Assembly: GCF_945859825.1 (NCBI RefSeq)
Contig: NZ_CAMAPC010000001.1
Coordinates: forward strand, 434,001 to 498,000
Reading direction: 5' to 3'
DNA from: Pseudoalteromonas holothuriae
GTDB lineage: Bacteria; Pseudomonadota; Gammaproteobacteria; Enterobacterales; Alteromonadaceae
Length of the DNA: 64,000 nucleotides
A program made the translations under genes and the position numbers. The notes beneath the pieces were generated by a model. That model had not been told where the DNA came from. It worked only from the letters and a program-made list of their open reading frames with translations, and did not search any database. Shown in pieces: positions 18,484 to 28,997 of the stretch. Numbering within the stretch: position 1 is the first letter of the stretch; each line of letters begins with the position of its first letter.

Positions 18484-19478
18484 GTCGATTAGCATTACTT
18501 TGCACCTTTGTATTACTGACTTTGGTTAGCTTTATAGGGGCCTTGAGCTTAGGTGCAATCTCGATAGACTTACTCGATGTGTGGCAGGCTTTATTATCAT
18601 ACGATAGTCGTCACCTTGAGCAAAAAGTAATCGTTGAGTTGCGTTTACCTCGTACAATTTTGGCTTTTTTAGCAGGGTGTGGGTTGGCTATGGCTGGCCT
18701 GATTTTGCAAACCGTTACTCGAAACCCTCTGGCCGATCCGTATCTATTCGGGATCTCGTCAGGTGCCTCATTAGGTGTGGTGGTATTATTTACATTAACG
18801 GGGGTTCAAGCCGGTTTGGCGCTATCTGGCGCTGCATTTATTGGTAGTTTACTGGCAATGACTGCGCTCATTGTTATCACCCGTACACAGATGAGCAACC
18901 AAGTAGAGTCTTTGGTGTTAGCAGGTGTGGCGTTGTCGTTTTTGTTTAGTGCTTGTACCAGCTTATTATTATATTGGAGTGACCCACAAGCAATCAGTGC
19001 GATTGTATTTTGGACCTTGGGTAGTTTTTCGCGGGCCGATTGGCAAACGTTATGGCTGCCTGCCTTGGTTGTCAGTTTATGTATTGCCTGTATGCTACTT
19101 TTTCGTCGCACACTCAATGCATTATTACTCGGAGATGAAAATGCAACAACGCTGGGTGTGCATGTTACCAAACTACGTTTAGGCATGTTGCTATTAAGTT
19201 CGCTGTTAACGGCTGTGCTCGTTGCTATATGTGGTGGTGTGGGATTCGTAGGGTTAATGGTACCACACATAGTGCGGTTTTTTATCTCTCAAGCGAGTAC
19301 CGCAGGCTTGCTCGCAACCGCTTTCTGTGGCGGCCTATTTATGATCTGGGTTGATGTCATTGCACGTTCAGTGCTAGATAACCAAGAACTGCCTGTTGGT
19401 GTTATTACTGCTGCTGTAGGTAGTGTATTTTTCTTATTACTGTTGGTGCTACGTAAGCGCAGCTCGCCATCAATGTAG
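18480..19478 (+). CDS. btuC: Vitamin B12 ABC transporter permease
   Basis: A 332-residue FecCD-family permease with about ten membrane helices. Typical stretches are [39 protein letters not shown] and [11 protein letters not shown]. As a BtuC homologue it forms the corrinoid channel with BtuD and receives substrate from BtuF. It overlaps the btuD stop (ATGA) and precedes cobQ by 38 bases. Confidence 0.9.
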   Translation: MSRLALLCTFVLLTLVSFIGALSLGAISIDLLDVWQALLSYDSRHLEQKVIVELRLPRTILAFLAGCGLAMAGLILQTVTRNPLADPYLFGISSGASLGVVVLFTLTGVQAGLALSGAAFIGSLLAMTALIVITRTQMSNQVESLVLAGVALSFLFSACTSLLLYWSDPQAISAIVFWTLGSFSRADWQTLWLPALVVSLCIACMLLFRRTLNALLLGDENATTLGVHVTKLRLGMLLLSSLLTAVLVAICGGVGFVGLMVPHIVRFFISQASTAGLLATAFCGGLFMIWVDVIARSVLDNQELPVGVITAAVGSVFFLLLLVLRKRSSPSM

Positions 19479-19516
19479 AGCAATATGATGGCAGGTTTAC
19501 CACTGAAATTAAAATA

Positions 19517-21013
19517 ATGGGAACTAAATTGAAAACTCTTATGGTGCAAGGCACAACCTCTGATGCGGGGAAAAGTACTTTAGTTGCTGGCTTGTGTCGG
19601 GTATTGGCACGAAGAGGTATGAATGTTGCGCCGTTTAAACCGCAAAATATGGCACTCAATAGTGCGGTTACTCCCTGTGGTGGCGAAATCGGTCGAGCAC
19701 AGGCACTACAAGCGATTGCGGCAAAGGTTGAATTAAGCACTGATTTTAATCCTATTTTGCTTAAACCAAACAGTGATACGGGCGCGCAAGTGATCATTCA
19801 TGGTCGCTCCATCAGTAATATGGAAGCGGCCAAATACCATGATTACAAAAAGGTTGCGATGCAAGCGGTGCTGCAATCTCATCAGCGCTTGGAAAGTCAG
19901 TTTGAGGTTGTGTTAGTTGAAGGGGCGGGCAGCCCTGCAGAAATTAACTTGCGTGAAAATGACATTGCTAATATGGGCTTTGCGTGTGAAGTGAACTGCC
20001 CTGTGATAATTATTGCCGATATTGATAAAGGTGGCGTATTTGCACATTTGGTTGGCACGTTGGCGTTACTAAGTGAGGCAGAACAGGCATTAGTAAAAGG
20101 TTTTGTGATTAACCGTTTTCGTGGTGATATCAGCTTGCTGCAATCGGGTTTAGACTGGTTAGAGCAATACACGGGTAAGCCTGTAGTAGGTGTATTACCG
20201 TATTTGCACTCATTAAACCTTGATGCCGAAGATGCGGTTACGCTTGATAATCATGTGACTGATAGCATGCTATCTATCAGCGTGCTATTAGTGCCTCATA
20301 TTAGTAATCATACTGACTTTGATAGCTTACGCTTACACCCAAATGTAGATTTACGTTATGTACGTCATGGTGAGCAAATTGCAGCTACTGATCTAATTAT
20401 TATTCCTGGTAGCAAAAATGTGATTGGTGATTTAGCTTTTATACAAAACGAGAGCTGGCAAGGCGAGATAATTCGGCACTTGCGCTTTGGCGGTAAAGTG
20501 CTGGGCATTTGTGGTGGATTGCAAATGCTAGGTAAAGCCATTTATGACCCTAGCGGCATTGAGTCGAGTCAAAAAGAGATACAAGGGTTAAATTTAGCAG
20601 ATTTTACGACCACGTTGATGCACAGCAAAACCCTAACGCAAATAACTGGAGAGTGTTTGTTAGGCAAAACACCTATTGCTATTAGCGGCTATGAAATTCA
20701 TTGTGGGGTAAGTGAAGGTGATGCTTTGGCCAATCCGTTTATACGTTTTACAGCGCACCCAAATGGTATAAGCCATGATGGTTTTATTTCAGAAGATAGG
20801 CAAATAGCAGGTACTTACTTACATGGTCTGTTTGATAGCCCTGATGCGGCCAAAACAATATTGGATTGGGCCAGCGATGGACGTTTGCAAGCGCCCGCGT
20901 TTGATTTGGTCACCCACCGAGAGCAGCAGCTAGAGCGTTTGGCAGATAGTTGTGAGCAATACCTTGATATGGATAAAATTCTCGCCTTAATGTTAAATAA
21001 TGAAATTGAATGA
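19517..21013 (+). CDS. cobQ: Cobyric acid synthase
   Basis: A 498-residue CobQ/CbiP amidotransferase that amidates adenosylcobyrinic acid a,c-diamide at side chains b, d, e and g. The N-terminal half is a dethiobiotin-synthetase-like P-loop domain ([20 protein letters not shown], then [11 protein letters not shown]). The C-terminal half is a class I glutamine amidotransferase with the nucleophile Cys332 in [11 protein letters not shown] and the His of YLHGLFDSP. In this operon the remaining corrin-ring genes are absent from the window, which suggests salvage of incomplete corrinoids or genes located elsewhere. Confidence 0.94.
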   Translation: MGTKLKTLMVQGTTSDAGKSTLVAGLCRVLARRGMNVAPFKPQNMALNSAVTPCGGEIGRAQALQAIAAKVELSTDFNPILLKPNSDTGAQVIIHGRSISNMEAAKYHDYKKVAMQAVLQSHQRLESQFEVVLVEGAGSPAEINLRENDIANMGFACEVNCPVIIIADIDKGGVFAHLVGTLALLSEAEQALVKGFVINRFRGDISLLQSGLDWLEQYTGKPVVGVLPYLHSLNLDAEDAVTLDNHVTDSMLSISVLLVPHISNHTDFDSLRLHPNVDLRYVRHGEQIAATDLIIIPGSKNVIGDLAFIQNESWQGEIIRHLRFGGKVLGICGGLQMLGKAIYDPSGIESSQKEIQGLNLADFTTTLMHSKTLTQITGECLLGKTPIAISGYEIHCGVSEGDALANPFIRFTAHPNGISHDGFISEDRQIAGTYLHGLFDSPDAAKTILDWASDGRLQAPAFDLVTHREQQLERLADSCEQYLDMDKILALMLNNEIE

Positions 21014-21020
21014 GGAAGCT

Positions 21021-21632
21021 ATGAGCGATTCACACGATAATAAAAGCCAAGAAAAACATCAAAAAAGGCAACAAAAAGTAAAAGATCAGGTTGATGCCAA
21101 AGTTGCAGCCGCTGACAAAGTTCAGGGTATTTTTCAAGTTATCACCGGCAATGGCAAAGGTAAGTCTACTTCAGGCTTTGGTACAGTTGCTCGTTGCGTA
21201 GGTCATGGTCAAAATGCCGTAGTTGCACAGTTTATTAAAGGTATGTGGGAGTGTGGAGAGCGTAACTTACTTGAAAAGGCAGGTGTCCCTTTTGCAGTAA
21301 TGAAAACAGGTTTTACATGGGAAACACAAAATCGTGAAACAGATACCCAAGCTGCACAACAAACTTGGCAACAAGCAAAGGCGTGGCTTGTTGATGAAAG
21401 CATAGACCTCGTTCTATTAGACGAGCTGACTTACATGGTGACGTATGATTACATTGACTTGGATGAAGTATTGGATGCACTGACCAATAGGCCAAAAATG
21501 CAGTCAGTGATTGTGACCGGGCGTGGTGCTCATCGCAAGCTAACAGAGCTGGCTGATACCGTCAGTGAAGTGCGTAATGTAAAACATGCTTTTGAAGCGG
21601 GCGTTAAAGCGTTAGAGGGCTTTGATTACTGA
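21021..21632 (+). CDS. btuR: Cob(I)yrinic acid a,c-diamide adenosyltransferase
   Basis: A 203-residue BtuR/CobO protein that adds the 5'-deoxyadenosyl group to cobalt. It shows the P-loop GNGKGKSTSGFGT, QFIKGMWECGERNLLE, the GFTWETQNRETDT stretch and LLDELTYM, all as in E. coli BtuR. A longer version starting at 21000 is possible, but the ATG at 21021 follows GAGGAAG and matches the family start (MSD...). It starts just after cobQ and its stop overlaps the btuF start. Confidence 0.93.
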   Translation: MSDSHDNKSQEKHQKRQQKVKDQVDAKVAAADKVQGIFQVITGNGKGKSTSGFGTVARCVGHGQNAVVAQFIKGMWECGERNLLEKAGVPFAVMKTGFTWETQNRETDTQAAQQTWQQAKAWLVDESIDLVLLDELTYMVTYDYIDLDEVLDALTNRPKMQSVIVTGRGAHRKLTELADTVSEVRNVKHAFEAGVKALEGFDY

Positions 21633-22474
21633 TGCAATTTCGTTACTTTGCTTGTATATGTATCTTGTTTGCTGGTTGTGTTGTTCAGGCAAAAGAAGCA
21701 CAACGTATCATTGCGCTAGCCCCACACATTGTTGAAAACCTTTTCGCCATTGGCGCTGGAGAGCGTATTGTAGGCACTGTTGAATATGCAGATTACCCTC
21801 AAGAAGCGAGCGACATTGTGCGTATTGGTGGCCACAATGGCATTGCGCTTGAAAGGGTGCTTGCGCTGCAACCTGATCTTGTGATTGCTTGGCAATCAGG
21901 TAATAAAAAAGCCGATTTAGATAAGCTTGAAAAGCTAGGTATCAAAGTTATTTATAGTAATACAAAAGATATTACTAAAGTAGCTGACGAGCTGCGATTA
22001 TTTGGTCGCTTAACAGGGCAAAATCAACAAGCCAAAAGGCTCGCGGAGCAATTTACAGCGCGCTTACAGGCGCTAAAAACACAATACAAAAATAGCGCGT
22101 CACTGCGTGTATTTTATCAATTGTGGCCCGAACCTATGATGACGATTAATAATAATACCGTAGTGCATCAATTGCTCGACGTGTGTGCTGTCGAAAACGC
22201 ATTTGCCGATAACGCCACAGACTACCCACAAATTAGTATTGAAAATGTATTGCAAACCAACCCTCAAGTGATTGTATTACCAGTTGAAAAAAGTAAAAAA
22301 GTGATGCCGACTATTGATTGGCAAGCTTGGCCTGAGATCCCCGCAGTGAAGCACAAACAATTTATTGAAGTGGATGCCGATTTACTGCATCGGTTCAGCA
22401 CTCGGGTCCTTGATGGGGTAACCGACATGTGTGATAAATTGCAGCGCGCACGCACCCACTATCAACAACAATAA
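21632..22474 (+). CDS. btuF: Periplasmic cobalamin-binding protein
   Basis: A 280-residue class III (helical-backbone) periplasmic binding protein with a signal peptide ending near VVQAKEA. It shows [29 protein letters not shown] and LVIAWQSGN, typical of BtuF. It delivers corrinoids to BtuCD. The ATG overlaps the btuR stop (TGATG), so translation is coupled. A Cys in VVQ-preceding LFAGC could suggest lipidation, but the lipobox is weak. Confidence 0.87.
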   Translation: MQFRYFACICILFAGCVVQAKEAQRIIALAPHIVENLFAIGAGERIVGTVEYADYPQEASDIVRIGGHNGIALERVLALQPDLVIAWQSGNKKADLDKLEKLGIKVIYSNTKDITKVADELRLFGRLTGQNQQAKRLAEQFTARLQALKTQYKNSASLRVFYQLWPEPMMTINNNTVVHQLLDVCAVENAFADNATDYPQISIENVLQTNPQVIVLPVEKSKKVMPTIDWQAWPEIPAVKHKQFIEVDADLLHRFSTRVLDGVTDMCDKLQRARTHYQQQ

Positions 22475-22485
22475 AGGATAGCTCC

Positions 22486-23145
22486 ATGACAACGTGGCAA
22501 GACTTACTAAATCAGCAAAAACAACAACCTTACTTACAAGAAACACTCAACTATGTGGCTCAGCGTCGCGATGAAGGTGTAACAGTATATCCGCCACAAT
22601 CACAAGTGTTTGGTGCATTTGAGGTGACGCCTTTTAAGCAAGTGAAGGTTGTTATTTTGGGACAAGATCCTTACCACGGACCTAATCAAGCGCATGGTCT
22701 ATGCTTTTCGGTGTTGCCGGGCGTTAAGCCACCCCCATCGCTGGCGAATATGTATAAAGAGTTAATGCAAGATATTAACGGTTTTAGCATTCCAGATCAT
22801 GGCTACTTACTGCCTTGGGCAGAGCAAGGTGTTTTGCTACTCAATACGGTATTAACGGTTGAACAAGGTGCAGCACATTCACATAAAAAGTTAGGCTGGG
22901 AGCGTTTTACCGATGTGGTGATTGAGCAGTTAAACCAACATGGTGAGGGCATTATATTTTTACTGTGGGGCGCGCACGCGCAGAAAAAAGGTAAAAATAT
23001 TGACAAGCAACGTCACCATGTATTACACGCACCACACCCTTCTCCTTTATCAGCGCATCGTGGGTTCTTTGGCTGCCAGCACTTTTCTAAAACCAATGAG
23101 CTGTTAAACACGATGGGCAAGCAGCCAATTAACTGGCAGCTCTAG
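22486..23145 (+). CDS. ung: Uracil-DNA glycosylase
   Basis: A 219-residue family 1 UDG that removes uracil from DNA at the start of base-excision repair. The water-activating loop GQDPYHG (Asp61), the LLLNTVLTV stretch, and the [14 protein letters not shown] loop with its catalytic His and minor-groove wedge are all present. It lies 11 bases after btuF, so some read-through from the cobalamin operon is likely, although the functions are unrelated. Confidence 0.96.
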   Translation: MTTWQDLLNQQKQQPYLQETLNYVAQRRDEGVTVYPPQSQVFGAFEVTPFKQVKVVILGQDPYHGPNQAHGLCFSVLPGVKPPPSLANMYKELMQDINGFSIPDHGYLLPWAEQGVLLLNTVLTVEQGAAHSHKKLGWERFTDVVIEQLNQHGEGIIFLLWGAHAQKKGKNIDKQRHHVLHAPHPSPLSAHRGFFGCQHFSKTNELLNTMGKQPINWQL

Positions 23146-23163
23146 TAATATCTGGCTTGAAGC

Positions 23164-23188
23164 GCTAGTAATCTACTAGCCTTTATTT
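23164..23188 (+). terminator. Probable terminator after ung
   Basis: GCTAGTA and TACTAGC pair around ATC and are followed by CTTTATTTAT. A modest but well-placed signal. Confidence 0.6.
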
Positions 23189-23331
23189 ATAACTTCTATT
23201 CCAGCTTCACGTCACCTAATGTTTTAGATGCGGCTTTAAAATACTAATGAATGATGCTCTAAGGTTATATAGAAAATAGGGATTATAATCGGTATACTCG
23301 CTTGTTCTAATTTTTGGAACGGAAAAGCAAA

Positions 23332-25182
23332 ATGTTGAAAGTCGGAATATTACTTCCCCTTTTACTGCTTCTAGCAAGTTGCGGTGGTGGCTCATCGGAT
23401 AAAGAAATAGTTGAGCAAAATACTGCACCTCAGATATCGGGTGCAAGTCAAGTTGAAGTAAAGGCATTAGATGAAATGTCTTTTGAGCTGTCTGTGGTTG
23501 ATAATGAAAATGATGAGATCTCATTTAGTATTGATAATAAGCCACAATGGTTAAGTGCCTCTAAAGAAAGTGGCGCTATTAAGTTTGTTGCCACGCCTGA
23601 CTTTTTAGATATTGCGACATATGACCTAACGGTGTCAGTGTCTGATGGTAAATCGACAACAGCACATGATTTTACTGTTGATGTGCAAGATAACCCAGAT
23701 AAGTGGTCATTTATAGATGTCACTCAAGACGATATTTTGGGTGGTTGGTATAGCGATGAGCAAGATTTAGCATTTACGTTTGATAAGCAAAATACAGGCT
23801 CACTGCTTTTTTCGGAGCAGCGAGGCTTCTTGCGTTATGACTTTGCCGATGGTGTTGTGATATCGGCGAGCGTTCGCACCAGAGGTGATTCGTACAATTA
23901 TAGTCATGAGGATATTAAACTCCAAGCTGTAGCTAAGAGCATAAACAAGCTGCGTGTTGTAATGACTCAATCTGAGCAAGTTTATAGTTACACTCTACAT
24001 CGTATGCAACCGCCAGAAGAGCTTCATTATACGACTGATGTTGAAAGCAATGACTATAGTTACGATCCAGTAAGCTCAGACACTACAATAAAACTATTTT
24101 CACTGAATATGAATGAGTTAGATTCATCAATGGATGTTAATAGAATTGAGTATGGATCCACAGGTATCTTGGGGAAATATGATGGTCAAACAGGTGTGTT
24201 CACAAGTGCTTCTCCGGGTTATACATTTTATAGTGGCCATATGAGTTCTGGCACACTAAACTATGGATGGGTTTTTTTACAGGCTGATGTTAAAGCTCAG
24301 ATACTTGGTATGTTCAAAGGGCACCTGTTCTACACAACTGAACATACAGTCTCTATTGCAGAGGAAACCGAAGAAGATTACTCAACTCCTGAGCTAGAAG
24401 CTTTTTTGCAACAATCTCCATTCTTTGACTCCATTGTCAAACGTATTAAACCGTTGGAGCGAGTTAGTGCGCCAGAGTTAACATTAGGCAATACATATAC
24501 GGGGTTAAGGCTTTGGTATGAGAGCAACTCAGGTGAAGAGCCTTATGGGGTTTATTATGGCTCTACTTTTCAAGCGTTTGATGAGCAAACAATCAAAGCA
24601 TACAGACGTAACATTGAGCCTTTCAATGAACAAGTTGCTGAATATCAATATATTTTAGAAAATAATGAGCTTAAACTAACAAGAAATGCTGAAGTGACAC
24701 ATCATCGGTTTTATAAAATGCCCAGTGGAAAAATAGGAATATCTTCAGTCAAAAGGTATGACAATATATATTATGAGAGACTTTCGTTGTTCAGTGAAGT
24801 TAAAGAGCATTACTCGCAAGAGGACTATTTTGGTACATATCAGCTTACTTATTATGATAATGATTATTACAATGAATTTGATTTTATGTTTTCGATTCAG
24901 TTGGAGCAAGACTATGCAATTAGGTCTAGAGGGAGCGAAGTTGGTGAACAGCGCGACTTTGTACGCTGGGAAAGCGATGGCAGTATCACCGTCCTTGAGG
25001 GCTATTGCCCTGATGCTACGGATTTTGAAACATGTAGGCAGGCTTCAAATAATAGCTCATTTGTGTTTAGTAATTATAAGTTGCTTGATAAAAACGATGA
25101 ATACAGTTTGTTTTTACGTCAATTTTTCTTTGAAGATGATAACTTCTATGGGCATAGCATCCAACGCCTTAAACATAAATAA
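23332..25182 (+). CDS. Large lipoprotein with N-terminal Ig/cadherin-like domain, unknown
   Basis: A 616-residue lipoprotein. The ATG at 23332 follows GGAACGGA and gives a compact signal with lipobox LASC (Cys17) and a GGGSS linker. Residues about 28-120 form one cadherin/dystroglycan-type Ig domain (NTAPQISG, then a DNENDEISFSI stretch and TYDLTVSVSDGKS). The remaining 490 residues are rich in Tyr, Asp, Glu and Ser with repeated short GxY/W strands, probably beta-rich, but I do not recognise the family. Gly at the position two after the lipidated Cys rather than Asp suggests outer-membrane targeting. It stands alone, flanked by terminators. Confidence 0.7.
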   Translation: MLKVGILLPLLLLLASCGGGSSDKEIVEQNTAPQISGASQVEVKALDEMSFELSVVDNENDEISFSIDNKPQWLSASKESGAIKFVATPDFLDIATYDLTVSVSDGKSTTAHDFTVDVQDNPDKWSFIDVTQDDILGGWYSDEQDLAFTFDKQNTGSLLFSEQRGFLRYDFADGVVISASVRTRGDSYNYSHEDIKLQAVAKSINKLRVVMTQSEQVYSYTLHRMQPPEELHYTTDVESNDYSYDPVSSDTTIKLFSLNMNELDSSMDVNRIEYGSTGILGKYDGQTGVFTSASPGYTFYSGHMSSGTLNYGWVFLQADVKAQILGMFKGHLFYTTEHTVSIAEETEEDYSTPELEAFLQQSPFFDSIVKRIKPLERVSAPELTLGNTYTGLRLWYESNSGEEPYGVYYGSTFQAFDEQTIKAYRRNIEPFNEQVAEYQYILENNELKLTRNAEVTHHRFYKMPSGKIGISSVKRYDNIYYERLSLFSEVKEHYSQEDYFGTYQLTYYDNDYYNEFDFMFSIQLEQDYAIRSRGSEVGEQRDFVRWESDGSITVLEGYCPDATDFETCRQASNNSSFVFSNYKLLDKNDEYSLFLRQFFFEDDNFYGHSIQRLKHK

Positions 25183-25190
25183 GCACTCAT

Positions 25191-25216
25191 AAAAAAGGCT
25201 CCTCGGAGCCTTTTTT
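25191..25216. terminator. Bidirectional terminator
   Basis: AAAAAAGGCTCC pairs perfectly with GGAGCCTTTTTT around TC, giving an A-run and a T-run on both strands. It separates the lipoprotein gene and the convergent DUF3545 gene. Confidence 0.93.
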
Positions 25217-25237
25217 AATTTATATGAGTTAGGCGGG

Positions 25238-25429
25238 TTAGATAAAATCTAAATCATCTAAATCTAAGTTGTCTGCGAAGTAATCCAGTTCCTGTAGTTC
25301 TTTACGAAGACGCTGTTTATCTTTTAGCGCTTCAATTTCACGCCACTTTCGTTTTTGCTTTTTTTGAGAGGTTCGCTTTGTTGTTTCAGGACCTTCTAAT
25401 ACTGCAATAATATCGTCTAGGCTATCCAT
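25238..25429 (-). CDS. DUF3545 family small protein
   Basis: A 63-residue soluble, highly charged protein. The central basic segment KKQKRKWREIEALKDKQRL followed by RKELQELD and an acidic tail is the signature I associate with DUF3545, a family found in marine gammaproteobacteria. It is probably helical. Function unknown. It has an AGGAG-type ribosome site on the minus strand and its own terminator shared with the convergent lipoprotein gene. Confidence 0.75.
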   Translation of the reverse strand: MDSLDDIIAVLEGPETTKRTSQKKQKRKWREIEALKDKQRLRKELQELDYFADNLDLDDLDFI

Positions 25430-25593
25430 GAATTTCTCCTATTGATTATTAACCTCAATAACGCTCTCGCACATAAAACCGCGCTGCAAGCAACTTTGGT
25501 ATACCATAACGAGTGTGAAAATAAAACAATAATGTGTCGGTTAGGTTAGAGATAAGTGACAGTTTGATTACAATCAATAAAAGGAGGTGAAAT

Positions 25594-25618
25594 AAAAAAC
25601 GCCGCAAAAAGCGGCGTT
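25594..25618 (-). terminator. Terminator of the transaldolase gene
   Basis: On the minus strand AACGCCGC and GCGGCGTT pair around five bases and run into a T-stretch. It lies 26 bases after the tal stop. Confidence 0.88.
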
Positions 25619-25644
25619 AATAGGGATGTGATTTAGGTAGAGGC

Positions 25645-26595
25645 TTATAGGGCTTTAAAGCGTGCTTCTAACTCTTCTTGCGCTTTAGCAAATGCGCGAA
25701 TACCTTCAGCTAGTTTTTCGGTTGCCATGGCATCTTCATTGTGTAACCAACGAAATTGTGCTTCGCTTAATGGTGCAGGCTTTGCCTCTACTGGGTAGTC
25801 ATTGTCTAATAGATACTCTTGCGCATCAGTTAACTGACCAAGCTCTTCAAGTAGTCCAGGGCTAATGGTGAGTTTGTCACAGCCTGTGAGTGCAATGATC
25901 TCACCGGTGTTACGAAAACTTGCACCCATTACTACGGTTTTATAATCGTGACGTTTATAAAATTCGTAAATAGTACGCACTGACTGTACGCCTGGGTCGT
26001 TTAATGGGTCAGTTGGTTTTTCAAGGCCATTAGCAACGTGCCAGTCTAAAATTCTGCCCACAAAAGGCGAAATTAAAAATACCTTGGCATCGGCGCAGGC
26101 TCTTGCTTGTGCTTGGCTGAACAATAACGTTAGATTACACTTAATGCCTTCTTGCTCTAATTGCTCTGCAGCTTTGATACCTTCCCACGTTGAAGCAATC
26201 TTAATGAGGATTTTATCTTGGCTAACACCTTCTTTTTGGTACAGCGATAGCAACGTTTTTGCTTTTGCAATCATCGCTTGCGTATCGAACGACAATCGAG
26301 CATCTACTTCGGTCGAAATATAACCAGGTACAATATCCGCAATCTCTTTGCCAATCAGTACTGCAAAATAGTCACAAGCCAGTTCTAGCTGCTTGTTTTC
26401 ATCCGTTTCAACACTTTTAGCATAATCCCAAGCGCGTTGCAGATAGGCTTGATATGCAGGCATTTCGCTTGCTTTTAGAAGGAGTGACGGGTTTGTTGTC
26501 GCATCTTCAGGTTGGTGTTTGCGAATGGCTTCTATGTCGCCTGTGTCAGCAACAATCGAAGAGTGTTGTTTTAGCCTATCTAGTGCTGATGTCAT
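25645..26595 (-). CDS. tal: Transaldolase
   Basis: A 316-residue class 1 transaldolase of the pentose-phosphate pathway that moves dihydroxyacetone units between sugar phosphates. The Schiff-base lysine is Lys132 in [11 protein letters not shown], the same number as in E. coli Tal[13 protein letters not shown] and [11 protein letters not shown] are also conserved. It is monocistronic and divergent from yaaA, echoing the yaaA-talB neighbourhood of E. coli. Confidence 0.96.
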   Translation of the reverse strand: MTSALDRLKQHSSIVADTGDIEAIRKHQPEDATTNPSLLLKASEMPAYQAYLQRAWDYAKSVETDENKQLELACDYFAVLIGKEIADIVPGYISTEVDARLSFDTQAMIAKAKTLLSLYQKEGVSQDKILIKIASTWEGIKAAEQLEQEGIKCNLTLLFSQAQARACADAKVFLISPFVGRILDWHVANGLEKPTDPLNDPGVQSVRTIYEFYKRHDYKTVVMGASFRNTGEIIALTGCDKLTISPGLLEELGQLTDAQEYLLDNDYPVEAKPAPLSEAQFRWLHNEDAMATEKLAEGIRAFAKAQEELEARFKAL

Positions 26596-26861
26596 GGGTA
26601 TTCCTCATTCCTATTTTGCAGCAAAAATTATTAAAAATTTTAGTATTACTATGTTGCAGTACCATGACGACCTTTAATAGGTCAATTGTCCGTATTTACT
26701 CGGATAACATGCTTGTTAGGTGCTAATGGACTGCAACGCAAGAAGTACTTTGATTAAATTGTAGTTACCCCTTATAAATTCAAGGGTTATTCTGTACTTG
26801 AAGTAAACAAAGGATAGTGTTGAAATTGACACTAAACATATTTTAAGTCAATAGGCGCGCT

Positions 26862-27641
26862 ATGATCACGGTAATCTCACCTGCAAAAAACTTGGATTTT
26901 GAAACTCCCGCTAATGTATCAACGTATTCGCAACCTGAATTGCTAGAACACAGTGAAGAATTAATGACAGTGTGTCGTACATTGTCTTCTCAACAAGTTG
27001 CTAGTTTGATGAAAATAAGTGACAAATTGGCAGGGTTAAATGTGGCACGCTTTAGTGAGTGGTCGCAGCCTTTTACCACAGGTAATGCTAAACAGGCTGT
27101 ATTGGCTTTTAATGGTGATGTCTACACAGGACTTGAGGCAACCACTTTAAGTGATAAAGCACTTGAGTACACACAGCAGCATTTACGAATTTTATCGGGC
27201 CTCTACGGTGTACTAAAGCCACTTGATTTAATGCAAGCGTATCGATTAGAAATGGGCACCAAATTAGAAAACAGTCGAGGCAAAAATCTGTATGAATTTT
27301 GGGGCTCAATCATAGCGCAAAAGCTCAACGAAACGGTAGCGCAAGCTAATACAACTCAGTTGGTTAATTTAGCCTCAAATGAATATTTTAAAGCGGTGGA
27401 TAAAAAAGTATTAAATGCAGACATTATCACGCCTATTTTTAAAGACTGCAAAAATGGCCAATACAAAGTCATTAGCTTTTATGCCAAAAAAGCCCGTGGC
27501 ATGATGGCTCGATATATTATGGAGCAACAAGTATCGTCACTTGAGTCTTTAAAGCAATTTGATGTAGCTGGGTATTACTTTAGTGAAGAGGCGACCAGCA
27601 AAGCCAATGAGCCAGTGTTTTTAAGAGCTGAGCAAAATTAA
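26862..27641 (+). CDS. yaaA: Peroxide stress protein YaaA (UPF0246)
   Basis: A 259-residue YaaA protein. The conserved start [14 protein letters not shown], the [14 protein letters not shown] stretch, the YRLEMGTKL motif and the [10 protein letters not shown] segment identify the family, which in E. coli lowers free iron and limits oxidative DNA damage. The gap of 266 bases to tal holds an ACCC/GGGT-type inverted stretch near 26771 but no gene. The ribosome site is weak. Confidence 0.92.
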   Translation: MITVISPAKNLDFETPANVSTYSQPELLEHSEELMTVCRTLSSQQVASLMKISDKLAGLNVARFSEWSQPFTTGNAKQAVLAFNGDVYTGLEATTLSDKALEYTQQHLRILSGLYGVLKPLDLMQAYRLEMGTKLENSRGKNLYEFWGSIIAQKLNETVAQANTTQLVNLASNEYFKAVDKKVLNADIITPIFKDCKNGQYKVISFYAKKARGMMARYIMEQQVSSLESLKQFDVAGYYFSEEATSKANEPVFLRAEQN

Positions 27642-27687
27642 TTTTACAATACTGGTCTGATAAGTCAGCAAAAACAACGGAAGTAGT

Positions 27688-28857
27688 ATGAATAAAAATG
27701 TATTGTTGCTGGCGACTTGTCAGGGGTTGATCACCACAGGAAATATTTTACTGGTTACAATAGCGGCGCTAGTAGGACAAGCTCTTAGCCCAAGTGCAGG
27801 GTTCACGACCTTTCCTGTTGCAACTCAAATGATAGGTTTACTATTGACCACGATTCCAGCATCGTTAATTATGGCAAAAGTTGGCCGAAAGGTGGGGTTT
27901 TCTTTTGGTAATTTGATTGGCATTAGTGGCACACTTTTAGGCTTTTGGTCGTTAACTGCAAGTGATTTTTGGCTGTTTAGCTTAGCGACTTTTTTGATTG
28001 GTATTGGTATTGGCTTTGCGACTTTATATCGGTTTGCTGCTATTGAAGCCAGTGATAACCCAGCTACTGCGATTGCAACAGTAATGGCAAGTGGGGTTGT
28101 AGCCGCTATATTAGGGCCAAATATTGCGGTTTGGGTGAATGCACATTTTGCGTCTATAAACTATGCCAATGTATTTATCGCATTATCAGCATTATATTGT
28201 GTGGCTTTGTGCTTATTGCAACTGGTTACTTTTAATGAAATAAATCATACAATAAAACAACTTACTCCACGCCCTCTTAAGCAAATAATTGCCCAACCTA
28301 AGTTTATTACTGCGGTGCTAGTGGCAATGACCAGTTACACCACCATGAACCTTTTGATGACCGCAACCCCGTTAGCAATGCACCGTCATGGCTTTGATTT
28401 AAGTGCATCGGCATTAGTGATTGAATGGCATGTGCTTGGCATGTTTGTTCCCTCTTTTTTTACAGGCAAGCTCATCGCCCGATTTGGGCAGTCAACTGTG
28501 ATGGCTTCAGGGGCGTTAGTGGTACTCGGGTGCTGCGTCGTTAATTTGTTAGGTGTAACTCACTGGCATTTTTTGTTGGCTTTGTCTTTATTGGGAATTG
28601 GTTGGAATTTTATGTTTATTGCAGCGACTCATATGGTCAGCGAAACATATCAAGATCATGAGCGTGGTAAAGCTCAAGCGAGCAATGAGTTTTTGGTATT
28701 TAGTATGGTTGCTATTTCCTCTTTAGCGGCGGGTTGGTTAGAGTCGGAAATAGGCTGGCAAGCATTAAATATTGCAGCTATGCCAATGATGATATGCACA
28801 CTATTGATTGTTGCCATCTACCAATTTACTCAAAAAAGGCTAGAAATATCAATTTAA
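27688..28857 (+). CDS. MFS transporter, substrate unknown
   Basis: A 389-residue membrane protein with about 12 hydrophobic segments. The loop 2-3 motif ASLIMAKVGRKVGFSFG is the classic MFS signature, and a second version occurs in the C-half as TGKLIARFGQSTVMASG. It follows yaaA by 46 bases on the same strand and may be co-transcribed. No adjacent catabolic genes point to a substrate. The short length and single ancestral motifs suggest a drug:H+ or small-solute exporter. Confidence 0.8.
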   Translation: MNKNVLLLATCQGLITTGNILLVTIAALVGQALSPSAGFTTFPVATQMIGLLLTTIPASLIMAKVGRKVGFSFGNLIGISGTLLGFWSLTASDFWLFSLATFLIGIGIGFATLYRFAAIEASDNPATAIATVMASGVVAAILGPNIAVWVNAHFASINYANVFIALSALYCVALCLLQLVTFNEINHTIKQLTPRPLKQIIAQPKFITAVLVAMTSYTTMNLLMTATPLAMHRHGFDLSASALVIEWHVLGMFVPSFFTGKLIARFGQSTVMASGALVVLGCCVVNLLGVTHWHFLLALSLLGIGWNFMFIAATHMVSETYQDHERGKAQASNEFLVFSMVAISSLAAGWLESEIGWQALNIAAMPMMICTLLIVAIYQFTQKRLEISI

Positions 28858-28997
28858 CTGAGTAGTTCTTGTTGTAGCGCCTTATTTTTTAACGGGCACT
28901 TGTTTGTATGGGGTTCTGTCAAATATCTTTGTGTCACCTATACTTGGAGAAAGTGAATGAGAATGCGTTAAAAAAATGCGTTTTTTAAGGACATATT

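Noticed and set aside
28960-28997. Repeated ATGCGTT before the binding-protein gene as an operator
   Set aside because: Two short A/T-rich repeats that overlap the ribosome-site region; too little to call.
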